Shown: positions 44,599 through 52,099, counted from the stretch's first letter. The stretch is 64,000 nucleotides of DNA from Rhodanobacter sp. 7MK24 (GCF_014842995.1 NZ_JACYXL010000001.1:249183-313182); one strand, 5' to 3'. Notes: generated by a model not told the origin, from the sequence alone. Numbers and translations are program-made.

Positions 44599-46836
44599 TC
44601 AGCCCGTGGTCTCGATGCGCTCCACGCGACGCAGGCCGCGCGGCAGCAGGCCGCCACGGGTGGCGCGGTTGCCGCCGTATTCCACCAGGTCGGCCCAGCG
44701 CAGGGTCAGCTTGCGCGCACCGGCGTACATGGTGACCTCGCCCTTGCCCTCGGCGACCACGGCGATGCCGGCCACGCGCTCGCCTTCCGCGAGCTGCTTC
44801 TTCGGCACGTCGATCAACTTGTTGCCCTTGCCCTTGTCCAGCTCCGGCAGCTCTGCCACGGAGAACATCAGCAGATGACCTTCCGTGGTGACCACCACGA
44901 TGCGGTCGCGGGCCGGGTCAGCGCTGGCCTGCGGCGCAAGTACCTTGGCGCCGTCGCTGAGCGAGATGATCTGCTTGCCGGCCTTGTTGCGGCCGGTGAG
45001 CGCCTCGAAACGGGTGACGAAGCCGTAACCGAAGTCGGTGGCGAGGATCAGGCGCGTGTCGTTGTCGCCAGCAACCAGCGTGTCGAAGCTGGCGCCCGGC
45101 GGCGGCGTGAAGCGGCCGGTGAGCGGATCGCCGTTGCCGCGTGCCGAGGGCAGCGTGTGTGCGGGCGTGGAATAGCTGCGGCCGGTGGAGTCGATCACCG
45201 CCACCTGCTGGGTAGTGCGCGCCTTCGCCGTGGCGAGCAGGCCGTCGCCTTCGCGGTAGCTCAGGCCCTCGGCGTCGATGTCGTGGCCCTTGGCGGCGCG
45301 GATCCAACCCTTCTTGCTCAGCACCACGGTGACCGGTTCGCTGGCTACCAGCGCGCTTTCGTCCAGCGCCTGCGCGGCTTCGCGCTCGACCAGCGGCGAA
45401 CGGCGCGCGTCGCCATATTTCTCGGCGTCGGCGCGCAGTTCGTCCTTGATCAGGCTCTTGAGCTTGGCCGGCGATTTCAGCAGCACGTTGATGCGCGCGC
45501 GCTCCTCTTCGAGCTGGTCGCGCTCGGCATTGATCTTCATTTCCTCGAGGCGGGCCAACTGGCGCAGGCGGGTTTCGAGGATGTAGTCGGTCTGTTCCTC
45601 GCTAAGGCCGAAGCGCGCCATCAGCACGGCCTTCGGCTCCTCCTCGGTGCGGATGATGCGGATCACCTCGTCCAGATTGAGGTAGGCGATGCGCAGGCCT
45701 TCCAGCAGATGCAGGCGGCGCTCGACCTTGGCGAGGCGGTGGCTGAGGCGGCGGGTCACCGTATTGGTGCGGAACACCAGCCATTCGGTGAGGATCTTCC
45801 GGAGATCCTTCACCTGCGGGCGGCCGTCCAGTCCGATCATGTTGAGATTGACGCGGAAGCTCTTCTCCAGATCCGTCGTGGCGAACAGATGCGGCATCAG
45901 CTCGTCGGCGTCGACGCGGCTGGAACGCGGCACCAGCACGAGGCGGATCGGGTTCTCATGGTCGGACTCGTCGCGCAGGTCCTCGATCATCGGCAGCTTC
46001 TTCGCACGCATCTGCGCGGCGATCTGCTCGAGGATCTTCGACGGGCTGACCTGATGCGGCAGCGCGGTAATGACGATGTTGCCTTCCTCGCGCACATACA
46101 CCGCGCGGGCACGCACCGAGCCGATGCCGTTCTGGTACATCGCCAGCAGTTCGCTGCGCGAGGTGATGATCTCCGCCTCGGTGGGATAGTCCGGGCCCTT
46201 CACGTGTTCGCAGAGGTCGGCCACCGTGGCGTCGGGTTCGTCGAGCAGGCGGATGCACGCCGTGACAAGCTCACGCAGGTTGTGCGGCGGGATGTCGGTG
46301 GCCATGCCTACCGCGATGCCCATCGAGCCGTTGAGCAGCACGTGCGGCACGCGCGCGGGCAACCACGAGGGCTCCTCCAGCGTGCCGTCGAAGTTCGGCA
46401 CCCAGTCCACCGTGCCCTGGCCCAGCTCGCCCAGCAGCGCCTCGGCGATCGGGCTGAGCTTGCTCTCGGTGTAGCGCATCGCCGCGAAGCTCTTCGGATC
46501 GTCCGGCGAGCCGAAGTTGCCCTGGCCGTCCACCAGCGGGTAGCGGTAGGAGAACGGCTGCGCCATCAGCACCATCGCCTCGTAGCACGAGGTGTCGCCG
46601 TGCGGATGGAACTTGCCGATCACGTCGCCGATGGTGCGCGCGGACTTCTTCGGCTTGGCCGTGGCGGCAAGGCCCAGTTCGCTCATCGCATACACGATGC
46701 GCCGCTGCACCGGTTTCAGGCCGTCGCCTACGAAGGGCAGGGCGCGGTCCAGCACCACGTACATCGAATAGTCGAGGTAAGCGCGCTCGGCGTATTCCTT
46801 GAGCGGGATCTGTTCGTAGTTGGCTTGCAGGTTCAT
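44599..46836 (-). CDS. parC: DNA topoisomerase IV subunit A
   Basis: Protein of 745 aa. It begins [20 protein letters not shown]; the active-site Tyr is in [16 protein letters not shown][15 protein letters not shown] context ([10 protein letters not shown] follows). The C-terminal half has the beta-propeller blades of ParC. With ParE it decatenates daughter chromosomes. Quinolone-determining positions read as GDTSCYEAM, the normal Ser-type ParC arrangement. The ATG at 46836 matches known ParC starts; the frame upstream is non-coding. It forms the left border of the cassette array. Confidence 0.95.
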   Translation of the reverse strand: MNLQANYEQIPLKEYAERAYLDYSMYVVLDRALPFVGDGLKPVQRRIVYAMSELGLAATAKPKKSARTIGDVIGKFHPHGDTSCYEAMVLMAQPFSYRYPLVDGQGNFGSPDDPKSFAAMRYTESKLSPIAEALLGELGQGTVDWVPNFDGTLEEPSWLPARVPHVLLNGSMGIAVGMATDIPPHNLRELVTACIRLLDEPDATVADLCEHVKGPDYPTEAEIITSRSELLAMYQNGIGSVRARAVYVREEGNIVITALPHQVSPSKILEQIAAQMRAKKLPMIEDLRDESDHENPIRLVLVPRSSRVDADELMPHLFATTDLEKSFRVNLNMIGLDGRPQVKDLRKILTEWLVFRTNTVTRRLSHRLAKVERRLHLLEGLRIAYLNLDEVIRIIRTEEEPKAVLMARFGLSEEQTDYILETRLRQLARLEEMKINAERDQLEEERARINVLLKSPAKLKSLIKDELRADAEKYGDARRSPLVEREAAQALDESALVASEPVTVVLSKKGWIRAAKGHDIDAEGLSYREGDGLLATAKARTTQQVAVIDSTGRSYSTPAHTLPSARGNGDPLTGRFTPPPGASFDTLVAGDNDTRLILATDFGYGFVTRFEALTGRNKAGKQIISLSDGAKVLAPQASADPARDRIVVVTTEGHLLMFSVAELPELDKGKGNKLIDVPKKQLAEGERVAGIAVVAEGKGEVTMYAGARKLTLRWADLVEYGGNRATRGGLLPRGLRRVERIETTG

Positions 46837-47154
46837 GCAGGGGATTCTGGCGCGGGTAACCGGAGGATGGTGCCAGATCGGGAGGGCGGGGGACAGCTTG
46901 ACGGGAGCGGTGAATCGACGCGAAGCAGGCATTTCAGCGGGCATAGGCCGGAGCAGGCGGCTCGTGCAGCGTGCCGTCCTTGTCCTCGCCACCAGGCAGC
47001 CGTTTATTGCTCCGAGTTGCCATGGCGGCCGGTGTCAGGGCAAGTGTGTCGGTCCCGAATCGACCGCGGGGCAGCTTCGAACGATGGGCTTTCGACTCGT
47101 GGGCTCCAAGATGGCCCGAGCGCCATGCGCTCACCCCAAGGCCGAATACACGAT
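46837..47154. other. Non-coding spacer between parC and the terminal attC
   Basis: I see no convincing gene here. A 29-codon frame on the minus strand (46934-47023, [17 protein letters not shown]) has no recognisable RBS. The parC promoter should lie here. In the direction of the array this is the chromosomal flank after the last attC. Confidence 0.5.
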
Positions 47155-47205
47155 TGCAACGCTTAAGCGGCGACGAAGCCGTCCGCCTTGAATGAATGGT
47201 TAGCC
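47155..47205 (-). other. attC site 1 (last in array)
   Basis: Minus-strand GGCTAACC opens the site; GACGGCTTCGTCGCCGC forms the central arm and CTTAAGCGTTGCAA closes it. The terminal core keeps only GTT of GTTRRRY, as expected where the rest comes from the chromosomal flank. It encodes the C-terminal tail of the cassette gene at 47163. Confidence 0.82.
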
Positions 47206-47672
47206 GTGCACACAGGGTGCTTAGAATGCGACATTCTGGAAAGCGATGCCGCCTGAAAGTAACCCCAGATGGCAATGCCGACAAAGGGCATGAACGCCAA
47301 CGCGTACAGATAGCCTGCACGCCGGGCAGCAGGCCCTCGCTTGATGCGCGTGGGGCGGAGCACTTTGGCGGCTATAGGAGGAGACTGGCCGTCGCGTAAG
47401 ATTTTGAGCCCGTGCCGCCCCTCTATAAAGCCGAAAACCAGCGCTAAGAAAAGCGGAAACACCACGAACAAGCCGTACCAGAGTACATCGGTGCCGGGTA
47501 CACCGAATACGCTGCGACATTGCGCCGTTGCGGCAAACGCGGTGAAAGTCGGCAGTAGCCAAAGCTTCCAAAGCAAGATGAATGTGCCGCCGATCACGAG
47601 GCAGCGCACGAGCATGCGAACGCGTTCGTGAAAGCTATATTCTTCGGCAAATTCTGGGAGTTCGCTCATCAT
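47163..47672 (-). CDS. Integron cassette gene: membrane protein whose C-terminus is read from attC
   Basis: Protein of 169 aa with three likely helices (about residues 21-46, 62-82 and 124-142), separated by Cys- and Arg-containing loops (FIEGRHGLKILRDG, RPTRIKRGPAARR). The frame runs into the attC site, which adds the tail SFKADGFVAA and the stop codon. The start is the double ATG at 47672/47669 a few bases after attC site 2. No family recognised. AT-richer than chromosomal neighbours, in keeping with a captured cassette. Confidence 0.72.
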   Translation of the reverse strand: MMSELPEFAEEYSFHERVRMLVRCLVIGGTFILLWKLWLLPTFTAFAATAQCRSVFGVPGTDVLWYGLFVVFPLFLALVFGFIEGRHGLKILRDGQSPPIAAKVLRPTRIKRGPAARRAGYLYALAFMPFVGIAIWGYFQAASLSRMSHSKHPVCTANHSFKADGFVAA

Positions 47673-47676
47673 GGAA

Positions 47677-47733
47677 GGCTAACGCTAGAGTTAAGCAGCG
47701 GCGAAGCCGTCCGCCTTGAACGATTTGCTAGCC
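47677..47733 (-). other. attC site 2
   Basis: Minus strand: GGCTAGCAAATCGTTCAAGG, arm GACGGCTTCGCCGCTGC, then TTAACTCTAGCGTTAGCC. R'' (GCTAGC) is slightly off consensus, R' GTTAGCC is complete. It supplies the TAG stop of the gene at 47728. Confidence 0.88.
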
Positions 47734-48039
47734 ATGCGCGCTGCTTACAAAGTCGTACACCACACAAACAAAGAACGAAGAAAGTAGCGTGTAGTAAGCA
47801 GCGTACAAATAGCGCATCGTGGAAATTGTTGATCGAAGCTTTTCTGGAATTAGTGAGAAAAATAGAACTCCACCTCGCATAGGAAGCCGGTGAAGCAGAA
47901 GCTGCCCGATAGCGCTATTGAATAGCTGACGAGCATAGTCAGGGTCGGCCTGCGAAATTTTGGCACGAGCGCCCGATGAGCCAAAAAGAATGACAATGTA
48001 TACGGCAAGTGTGGCGAAAAATATGGCGATAGGAAGCAT
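47728..48039 (-). CDS. Integron cassette gene: small membrane protein, 103 aa
   Basis: Two hydrophobic segments, one at the N-terminus (MLPIAIFFATLAVYIVILFG) and one near the end (YLYAAYYTLLSSFFVCVVYDFV), enclose a charged middle part (ARAKISQADPDYARQLFN). The stop TAG lies in the attC R'' box. The start ATG is 5 nt after the unusual attC site 3. No family recognised; toxin-antitoxin or membrane stress roles common for such cassettes cannot be shown from sequence. Confidence 0.62.
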   Translation of the reverse strand: MLPIAIFFATLAVYIVILFGSSGARAKISQADPDYARQLFNSAIGQLLLHRLPMRGGVLFFSLIPEKLRSTISTMRYLYAAYYTLLSSFFVCVVYDFVSSAHG

Positions 48040-48044
48040 TTGAT

Positions 48045-48114
48045 GGCTAACGTGGAGGTCACCGGCACTGCGCGGCTTTATCGTGCAGCGTCCGGTGGAC
48101 CGCAGGGTTATGCC
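48045..48114 (-). other. attC site 3, divergent type
   Basis: About 70 bp. Minus strand opens with GGCATAACC, has arms CGGTCCACCGGACGCTGCAC and GCGCAGTGCCGGTGACCTCC, and ends ACGTTAGCC. Core boxes are intact but the arms differ completely from the common type, so this cassette came from another attC lineage. Confidence 0.82.
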
Positions 48115-49091
48115 CCATGACTAGCGTTGAGCTTGCTGAGAAGTTCTTCATGGGACTTTATGGCGACTCGAACTGATAACTCCAAAACGTAAAGAACTTC
48201 CCCGTACCGATCTATGTGTTCGGGCGAACTCATATTTAGGACAGCGCCGTCGTCGGTTATGAAGTGCGCCACAGCGTTTCGAAACTGAGGCGTTAGCACT
48301 TCATCGAAGAACGCCTTGATTGGCTTTCCGATATACGGTTGATACGCGCTTGCGATTTCCTGGAATGCGGGGATCGTTTCCTTGGGGCGCCCCAAATCAA
48401 TGCATGCAGATCGTGCGCGAGAAAAGACGCTAGCCCGGAGTGACCCGAGCAAGCCTTCAAGAATTTTGTAGTAGCAGAGAAAGCGATAGAAGTCGCTATA
48501 CGAGTTCTTCGCTTCCCTATACATGGCGTAGACCGGCGCCAACTCGGAGAAGAGATTAGCGATGTGCGGATTTATAATTGTCTTGCGGTACGGTGATACA
48601 TACTCCATTGAGACGCGGTCATTTTTTGGATCTTCAACTCGCAGCATCGCAACGACTACTGGGCAGTCGGCAACATAAGAAAGGTAATCAAGGAACGGGA
48701 GAACAGCGGCTTGAAACTTTCTCCTGGCCTCAGTCGTATTGGTCGCCCGGCACTCGAACTCCACCAGGGACTTCTCGCCTAAGCTGTTCTTCTTAATCTC
48801 GAACATTCCTTCCGCGCAGCGTATCCGACTCATTACGGCGTGATCGGGAAGTGCCAGATACGAACCTCCATTTTCTGTGCCGAAGTCGCCTTTAATGTTT
48901 CCCGTCGCAGGTGGGTTCTTGGAAAGCTGGCCGAACACCTTGAACTGCCGCTCTGCTTGGTCATGAAGCCGATCCTCATCGAGCCTCTTCTCGTTCGCCA
49001 TGATTGCGATAACGTGTAGTTCCCCCTTTACTCCGGGAGGGCCTAGACGGTCGATAGGGATTTCAGTGGAGTGAGGCGGCGTCTTTGTCAT
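48108..49091 (-). CDS. Integron cassette gene: 327-aa protein with HEPN-like Rx4H motif
   Basis: The only large soluble cassette protein. It has a beta-rich N-terminal half (GELHVIAIMANEK, AEGMFEIKKNSLGEKSLVEFEC) and a helical C-terminal half with FYRFLCYYKILEGLLGS and then FRNAVAHFITDDG. RNAVAH is an R-x4-H motif as in HEPN RNases, and the YKILEG/RNAVAHF combination recalls MauJ-like proteins. HEPN proteins are often defence or toxin components, but activity here is only inferred. Visibly AT-richer than the chromosome. The stop TAA is in attC site 3. Confidence 0.72.
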   Translation of the reverse strand: MTKTPPHSTEIPIDRLGPPGVKGELHVIAIMANEKRLDEDRLHDQAERQFKVFGQLSKNPPATGNIKGDFGTENGGSYLALPDHAVMSRIRCAEGMFEIKKNSLGEKSLVEFECRATNTTEARRKFQAAVLPFLDYLSYVADCPVVVAMLRVEDPKNDRVSMEYVSPYRKTIINPHIANLFSELAPVYAMYREAKNSYSDFYRFLCYYKILEGLLGSLRASVFSRARSACIDLGRPKETIPAFQEIASAYQPYIGKPIKAFFDEVLTPQFRNAVAHFITDDGAVLNMSSPEHIDRYGEVLYVLELSVRVAIKSHEELLSKLNASHGA

Positions 49092-49094
49092 GGG

Positions 49095-49150
49095 GCATAA
49101 CGCTTGAGTTAAGCGGCGGCGAAGCCGTCCGCCTTGAATGAGTGGTTAGG
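49095..49150 (-). other. attC site 4
   Basis: Minus strand CCTAACCACTCATTCAAGG, arm GACGGCTTCGCCGCCGC, TTAACTCAAGCGTTATGC. Nearly identical to sites 5-7 and 9. Supplies the TAA stop of the gene at 49146. The layout matches the classic aadA-type attC orientation on the minus strand. Confidence 0.92.
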
Positions 49151-49511
49151 GTGGTGTTTTGGAATCCGAAAGCACCGGCTCTGTGATCGCATGAAGCGAA
49201 GATCGAACCTCTGATATGCCAATCACGCCTTGAATGAGAAGGTACAAAATGCCAATGACCATAACAATGGTTACAGGGTTGCCAGAAAACACCATTGGAA
49301 TGCCAAGAATGATTCCAAAGTAGCCTGTCATGGCATACATGGCCGGCAGGCTCTTACGCGCCACAAAAATCGAGGCGACGAACATAGCGCCAAGCTCGAT
49401 GGCTGAAAGAATGAAGGATTGGTGATACTTGATCGAGAGAATTAGGTCTATGAGCGTGGCTAGACCTGATCCGATGATACCCATCACGTACTGTTTTTCG
49501 ATCTTCGTCAC
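49146..49511 (-). CDS. Integron cassette gene: four-helix membrane protein, 121 aa
   Basis: GTG start at 49511 (MTKIEKQYVMG) with AAGGAC upstream. Four hydrophobic helices are evident (GIIGSGLATLIDLILSI, ILSAIELGAMFVASIFVA, MYAMTGYFGIILGIPMVF, VTIVMVIGILYLLIQGVIG). The end (SDSKTPP) runs to the attC R'' box, which gives the TAA. No family recognised. Confidence 0.68.
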   Translation of the reverse strand: MTKIEKQYVMGIIGSGLATLIDLILSIKYHQSFILSAIELGAMFVASIFVARKSLPAMYAMTGYFGIILGIPMVFSGNPVTIVMVIGILYLLIQGVIGISEVRSSLHAITEPVLSDSKTPP

Positions 49512-49535
49512 TTGCGATGTCCTTATGTTAAGCGA

Positions 49536-49590
49536 CCTAACGCTGGAGTTAAGCGGCGGCGAAGCCGTCCGCCTTGAACGACTGGTTAGG
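49536..49590 (-). other. attC site 5
   Basis: Minus strand CCTAACCAGTCGTTCAAGG, arm GACGGCTTCGCCGCCGC, CTTAACTCCAGCGTTAGG. The consensus copy of the array; complete R'' and R' cores. Confidence 0.93.
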
Positions 49591-49592
49591 AC

Positions 49593-49793
49593 TCATGGAG
49601 CCAGCCAATATAGTCTTAGTGCGATACCCGCGATGAGTACGGTCCAAAAAATGGCGAACAAGATGAGATAGTTCCTCCCGTAAAAAGTCGAAACATGCAT
49701 GAACGAAATCGGTAGATTTTTGCGAAAATAGCCGTATGCAATGATCTGCCAAATCGTGACGCAGAAACCGAAAAATAGAGAGAGCCAAGACAT
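49593..49793 (-). CDS. Integron cassette gene: membrane protein, frame open upstream of the only ATG
   Basis: From the ATG at 49793 it encodes 66 aa with two helices (LSLFFGFCVTIWQIIAYGYF and YLILFAIFWTVLIAGIALRLY), ending 2 nt before attC site 5. The same frame is open for another 57 or so codons upstream to attC site 6 and reads as plausible protein (FGRNFGNRWKDVF, LPPKWRWKIARNALPFVLTFAI), but this part has no ATG, GTG or TTG. Either the protein starts at 49793, or the cassette captured a 5'-truncated gene. The overlapping frame 49549-49788 is rejected. Confidence 0.55.
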   Translation of the reverse strand: MSWLSLFFGFCVTIWQIIAYGYFRKNLPISFMHVSTFYGRNYLILFAIFWTVLIAGIALRLYWLAP

Positions 49794-49969
49794 AGCTACT
49801 TGGTTGTAGTGGCGCGCAATCGCAAACGTCAGAACAAACGGCAGCGCATTACGAGCAATTTTCCAACGCCATTTTGGTGGAAGATCGAGCTTGGCCGTTG
49901 CCGGATCAACCTCTCCACGAAAGACGTCTTTCCATCGGTTACCAAAGTTACGACCGAATTGTATTGCGA

Positions 49970-50027
49970 GTCCTAACGCTGGAGTTAAGCGGCGGCGTAG
50001 CCGTCCGCCTTGAACGACTGGTTAGGC
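49970..50027 (-). other. attC site 6
   Basis: Minus strand GCCTAACCAGTCGTTCAAGG, arm GACGGCTACGCCGCCGC, TTAACTCCAGCGTTAGGAC. One base in the loop (TA for TT) differs from site 5. Confidence 0.93.
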
Positions 50028-50036
50028 AGCAGCCTA

Positions 50037-50324
50037 CTACCCAGACTCGTGCATAAGAAGCTTGTGGATAGCCCGGCCCCTACGAAGAAAGTAGAAGGCT
50101 ACAAGCGCAAAGAAAAATGATTGTACGAGAGCGATACCTATGCCTACCCATGTTTGGAGGATTAGGCGCTGGGTTTGAGAGGCGAGAGTTTCGGAGTTGA
50201 CGCCAAAAAGCTTCCAGAGGTTAAAGGCGTCTACTGCCATGCTGAGCAAGGACAAGAAGGTGCGCCCGAGCGCGAGCAGACCAATAATTCTGAGTGCGAG
50301 CCAACCTGCCGAGTCTTTGTTCAT
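50037..50324 (-). CDS. Integron cassette gene: two-helix membrane protein, 95 aa
   Basis: Starts MNKDSAGWLALR at 50324, only about 6 nt after attC site 7, as is usual in cassettes. Hydrophobic segments at about residues 9-32 and 56-80, then a basic end (RRGRAIHKLLMHESG). The stop is 10 nt before attC site 6. A longer open frame through attC site 7 is a shadow. No family recognised. Confidence 0.62.
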   Translation of the reverse strand: MNKDSAGWLALRIIGLLALGRTFLSLLSMAVDAFNLWKLFGVNSETLASQTQRLILQTWVGIGIALVQSFFFALVAFYFLRRGRAIHKLLMHESG

Positions 50325-50329
50325 TTGAG

Positions 50330-50386
50330 GCCTAACGCTGGAGTTAAGCGGCGGCGAAGCCGTCCGCCTTGAACGAAATGTTAGAC
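50330..50386 (-). other. attC site 7
   Basis: Minus strand GTCTAACATTTCGTTCAAGG, arm GACGGCTTCGCCGCCGC, TTAACTCCAGCGTTAGGC. R'' GTCTAAC and R' GTTAGGC are both perfect matches to the RYYYAAC/GTTRRRY rules. Confidence 0.93.
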
Positions 50387-50584
50387 GGTGCGGCACGATG
50401 CGCTTGAGCGATGGCTTGCGGCCAGAACGAAGCAGAGCATGAGCAACCGACCGCCCCAAAACTACCAGCTCTGAAGGCTGAAGACTTGCCGCAATGCGAC
50501 GGAAAAATGTTGCCGAAGCGAAGCACTGCAAGCTGCCGTGGAGCTGAGCGAAACACACGACGCGAAGAACCAACACGAGCAACC
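50387..50584 (-). other. Cassette without a convincing gene
   Basis: About 200 bp between attC sites 7 and 8. The only open frame (GTG at 50556 to 50344, ending in the attC-coded SFKADGFAAA) has an odd composition (many Ser, Arg, Ala, Phe) and no RBS. It may be a non-coding cassette, a decayed gene, or hold a promoter or small RNA. Confidence 0.55.
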
Positions 50585-50678
50585 GCCTAACGCCTAAGCT
50601 AAGCGGCCGTGCGGGCCGCAACATATGATTGCACTGGAAACTTCCTCCCGCACGGTCCGCTTGAGCGCATAGTTAGCC
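50585..50678 (-). other. attC site 8, long divergent type
   Basis: About 94 bp. Minus strand GGCTAACTATGCGCTCAAGC, GGACCGTGCGGGAGGAAG on one arm and GCGGCCCGCACGGCCGC on the other, ending TTAGCTTAGGCGTTAGGC. The longer loop holds TTGCGGCCC and a TGCAATCATATG stretch. It supplies the TAA stop of the gene at 50673. Confidence 0.85.
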
Positions 50679-51164
50679 TATCTTGCCGCCCGCGCTCTGC
50701 ACGCGCTGAAGAATAAATGCTCGCGCCTCGGGGGCGACGGAAGTCAGAGGAAGTGTGACGAATTGAGCCTTTGAGAAGAGCAGCAGCCAGCACTGGGGGA
50801 ATTGCCACACCTCGACTATGGACGACCAAGGAAGAGCGGCGAGCCCAGCGCCAGAGGAGAACGATAGCGTGTCATCGCTTGCGACGAGGTGGGCGTGCGG
50901 ACTGCCCATGGCGCGTAGCTTGTGGAGTGAGTTGCGGTAGTGCACCACGTAGATGAGGACGGCGAAAAGTGCTCCGAAGACCAGGACTGCACCCATTGCG
51001 CCAACTAGCCACGATGTGTCGCCGTTGTAAAGGAAAAACCCAAGGCAAGTAGCTAACAAAACAAGCGCGATGAGGAAACGAACTCCCACTACGCGCCACC
51101 AAAATCTCGTTACCGCGTAACGCACGAGCGATTCGCTGTAGGTGAGAGCGACTTCGTATGACAT
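50673..51164 (-). CDS. Integron cassette gene: YcxB-like membrane protein
   Basis: Protein of 163 aa. Two adjacent helices (about residues 30-47 and 51-74) are followed by a soluble C-terminal domain whose DTLSFSSGAGLAALPWSSIVEVWQFPQCWLLLFSKAQFVTLP pattern (in part LPWSSIVEVWQF) fits YcxB-like proteins. Their role is unknown. The ATG at 51164 lies 2 nt from attC site 9, and attC site 8 provides the stop. A full, well-formed gene. Confidence 0.75.
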   Translation of the reverse strand: MSYEVALTYSESLVRYAVTRFWWRVVGVRFLIALVLLATCLGFFLYNGDTSWLVGAMGAVLVFGALFAVLIYVVHYRNSLHKLRAMGSPHAHLVASDDTLSFSSGAGLAALPWSSIVEVWQFPQCWLLLFSKAQFVTLPLTSVAPEARAFILQRVQSAGGKIG

Positions 51165-51165
51165 A

Positions 51166-51222
51166 GGCTAACGCTGGAGTTAAGCGGCGGCGTAGCCGTC
51201 CGCCTTGAACGAGATGTTAGAA
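51166..51222 (-). other. attC site 9
   Basis: Minus strand TTCTAACATCTCGTTCAAGG, arm GACGGCTACGCCGCCGC, TTAACTCCAGCGTTAGCC. Common type, intact cores. Confidence 0.92.
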
Positions 51223-51234
51223 CGCACCGCGACC

Positions 51235-51516
51235 CTAGCACCACTTGCCAAGGCCACAATGAGGGCACTTTTTTGCAAAGGTGTTATACCGCAGGAATCC
51301 GGGCTTGAAGAATGGCTTGTGACATCGTGGACATTGAAATGCGGCGTAGTACGAGTTTGCGAGAGCTAGCAGCCCAAACCACGACCACGCTACCAAACCT
51401 TCGTAGCGTGAAAACTTTGGAAACGATGCGGCGAACAGTAGAACTACCCCTGCTGCGAGAACACACCAAAAAAGCCTGTTTCGGAAGCGCAAAGCATTCC
51501 ATTGCTCAGCATGCAT
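51235..51516 (-). CDS. Integron cassette gene: membrane protein with zinc ribbon, 93 aa
   Basis: First cassette of the array. Two helices (LFWCVLAAGVVLLFAASF and GLVAWSWFGLLALANSYY) precede a C-terminal zinc ribbon with CPRC and CPHC pairs (FQCPRCHKPFFKPG, AKKCPHCGLGKWC). The ATG at 51516 has AAGGAAAG in good position, so unlike the others it has its own RBS. Longer frames upstream cross the half-site and are not needed. Function unknown. Confidence 0.7.
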   Translation of the reverse strand: MHAEQWNALRFRNRLFWCVLAAGVVLLFAASFPKFSRYEGLVAWSWFGLLALANSYYAAFQCPRCHKPFFKPGFLRYNTFAKKCPHCGLGKWC

Positions 51517-51556
51517 GTCAGCTCTTTCCTTCAAGACCGCGCCCCGTTTGTTGTGC

Positions 51557-51587
51557 GCTCTAACGCTTAGTAGACCCCGAATTGGGG
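51557..51587 (-). other. Half attC or attI-like site at the leading end
   Basis: Minus strand CTACTAAGCGTTAGAGC resembles the R' half of the array's attC sites (core GTTAGAG), preceded by a small CCCC-AATTC-GGGG hairpin and no recognisable R'' half. It could be attI or a truncated attC. No integrase gene follows on either strand. Confidence 0.5.
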
Positions 51588-52099
51588 CATACGCACGGAT
51601 GCTCCACGCTTGCACTCATCTCGTCAAGCAAGGAAATCCTGCAAACAATCATGCACTTGCCCGGTTCCTTTCGGCCGCCACGCAGTGGCGCGCTCGTGTG
51701 CGTATCTCGCAGAACGAGGCTTGTATGTCTTATCACCTCGAAAAATTGCATATGCACATCATGCCGATGCATGCGGTGCGTGCCGCTTGGCTTCTGGCGC
51801 GCAGGATGCGCGCCTGCTCTTCGGGGGCCCTCGGTTGCGGTGAGGCGTGGACGATCAGGCCGCATAGCGGGCGTTGCCGTGGAAGACCACGCCTTTTCGA
51901 CCGGGCAGGAGGCCTGGCTGAAAAGCCCGGCCACGCCTCACGGACTTTCCGTCCATGGATGGACGGAAAGCGACGCTGCGGGGTGGCCTTCTCTTCGGGT
52001 TGCTTTTCTCTTGGCCACGCAAGAGAAAAGTAACTCGGGCGCTGACAGGCGCACGTAAACGCCTTGAACCTTGCGGAAAGTATCGAGAAGACCTTGGGC
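51588..52099. other. Non-coding region where an integrase would be expected
   Basis: I find no integrase motif in any frame of this 500-bp gap. Its right part is repeat family B; 51600-51827 is unique sequence without a supported gene. Confidence 0.55.
51828..52045 (+). repeat. Dispersed intergenic repeat, family B, copy 2
   Basis: Same blocks as the inverted copy at 11775-11985 (GGTGAGGCGTGGACGATCAG, CCGGCCACGCCTCACG, CTTTCCGTCCATGGATGGAC, GGCCACGCAAGAGAAAAG). Contains GAGGCGTGG/CCACGCCTC inverted segments. It lies between the array and cfa. Confidence 0.65.

Noticed and set aside
46934-47023. 29-codon minus-strand frame ([17 protein letters not shown]) upstream of parC
   Set aside because: No RBS and no recognisable family; could be the remains of a gene but cannot be supported.
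44590-47166. Long plus-strand open frame of 858 codons opposite parC
   Set aside because: Antisense shadow of parC with low-complexity Arg/His/Gln composition.
49549-49788. 79-codon minus-strand frame in the cassette between attC 5 and 6
   Set aside because: Its composition is poor and it ends only in attC sequence; the overlapping frame gives a coherent membrane protein.
50344-50556. 70-codon minus-strand frame in the short cassette
   Set aside because: No RBS, odd composition and tail encoded by attC; not supported as a gene.
47155-51222. Evenly spaced repeats considered as a CRISPR array
   Set aside because: Spacing is gene-sized and irregular, and the repeats have integron core boxes and arms; no cas genes.
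51515-52058. Open frames on both strands right of the array, considered as a possible integrase
   Set aside because: No tyrosine-recombinase motifs (Arg-His-x-x-Arg-Tyr boxes) in any frame; the right part is repeat family B.
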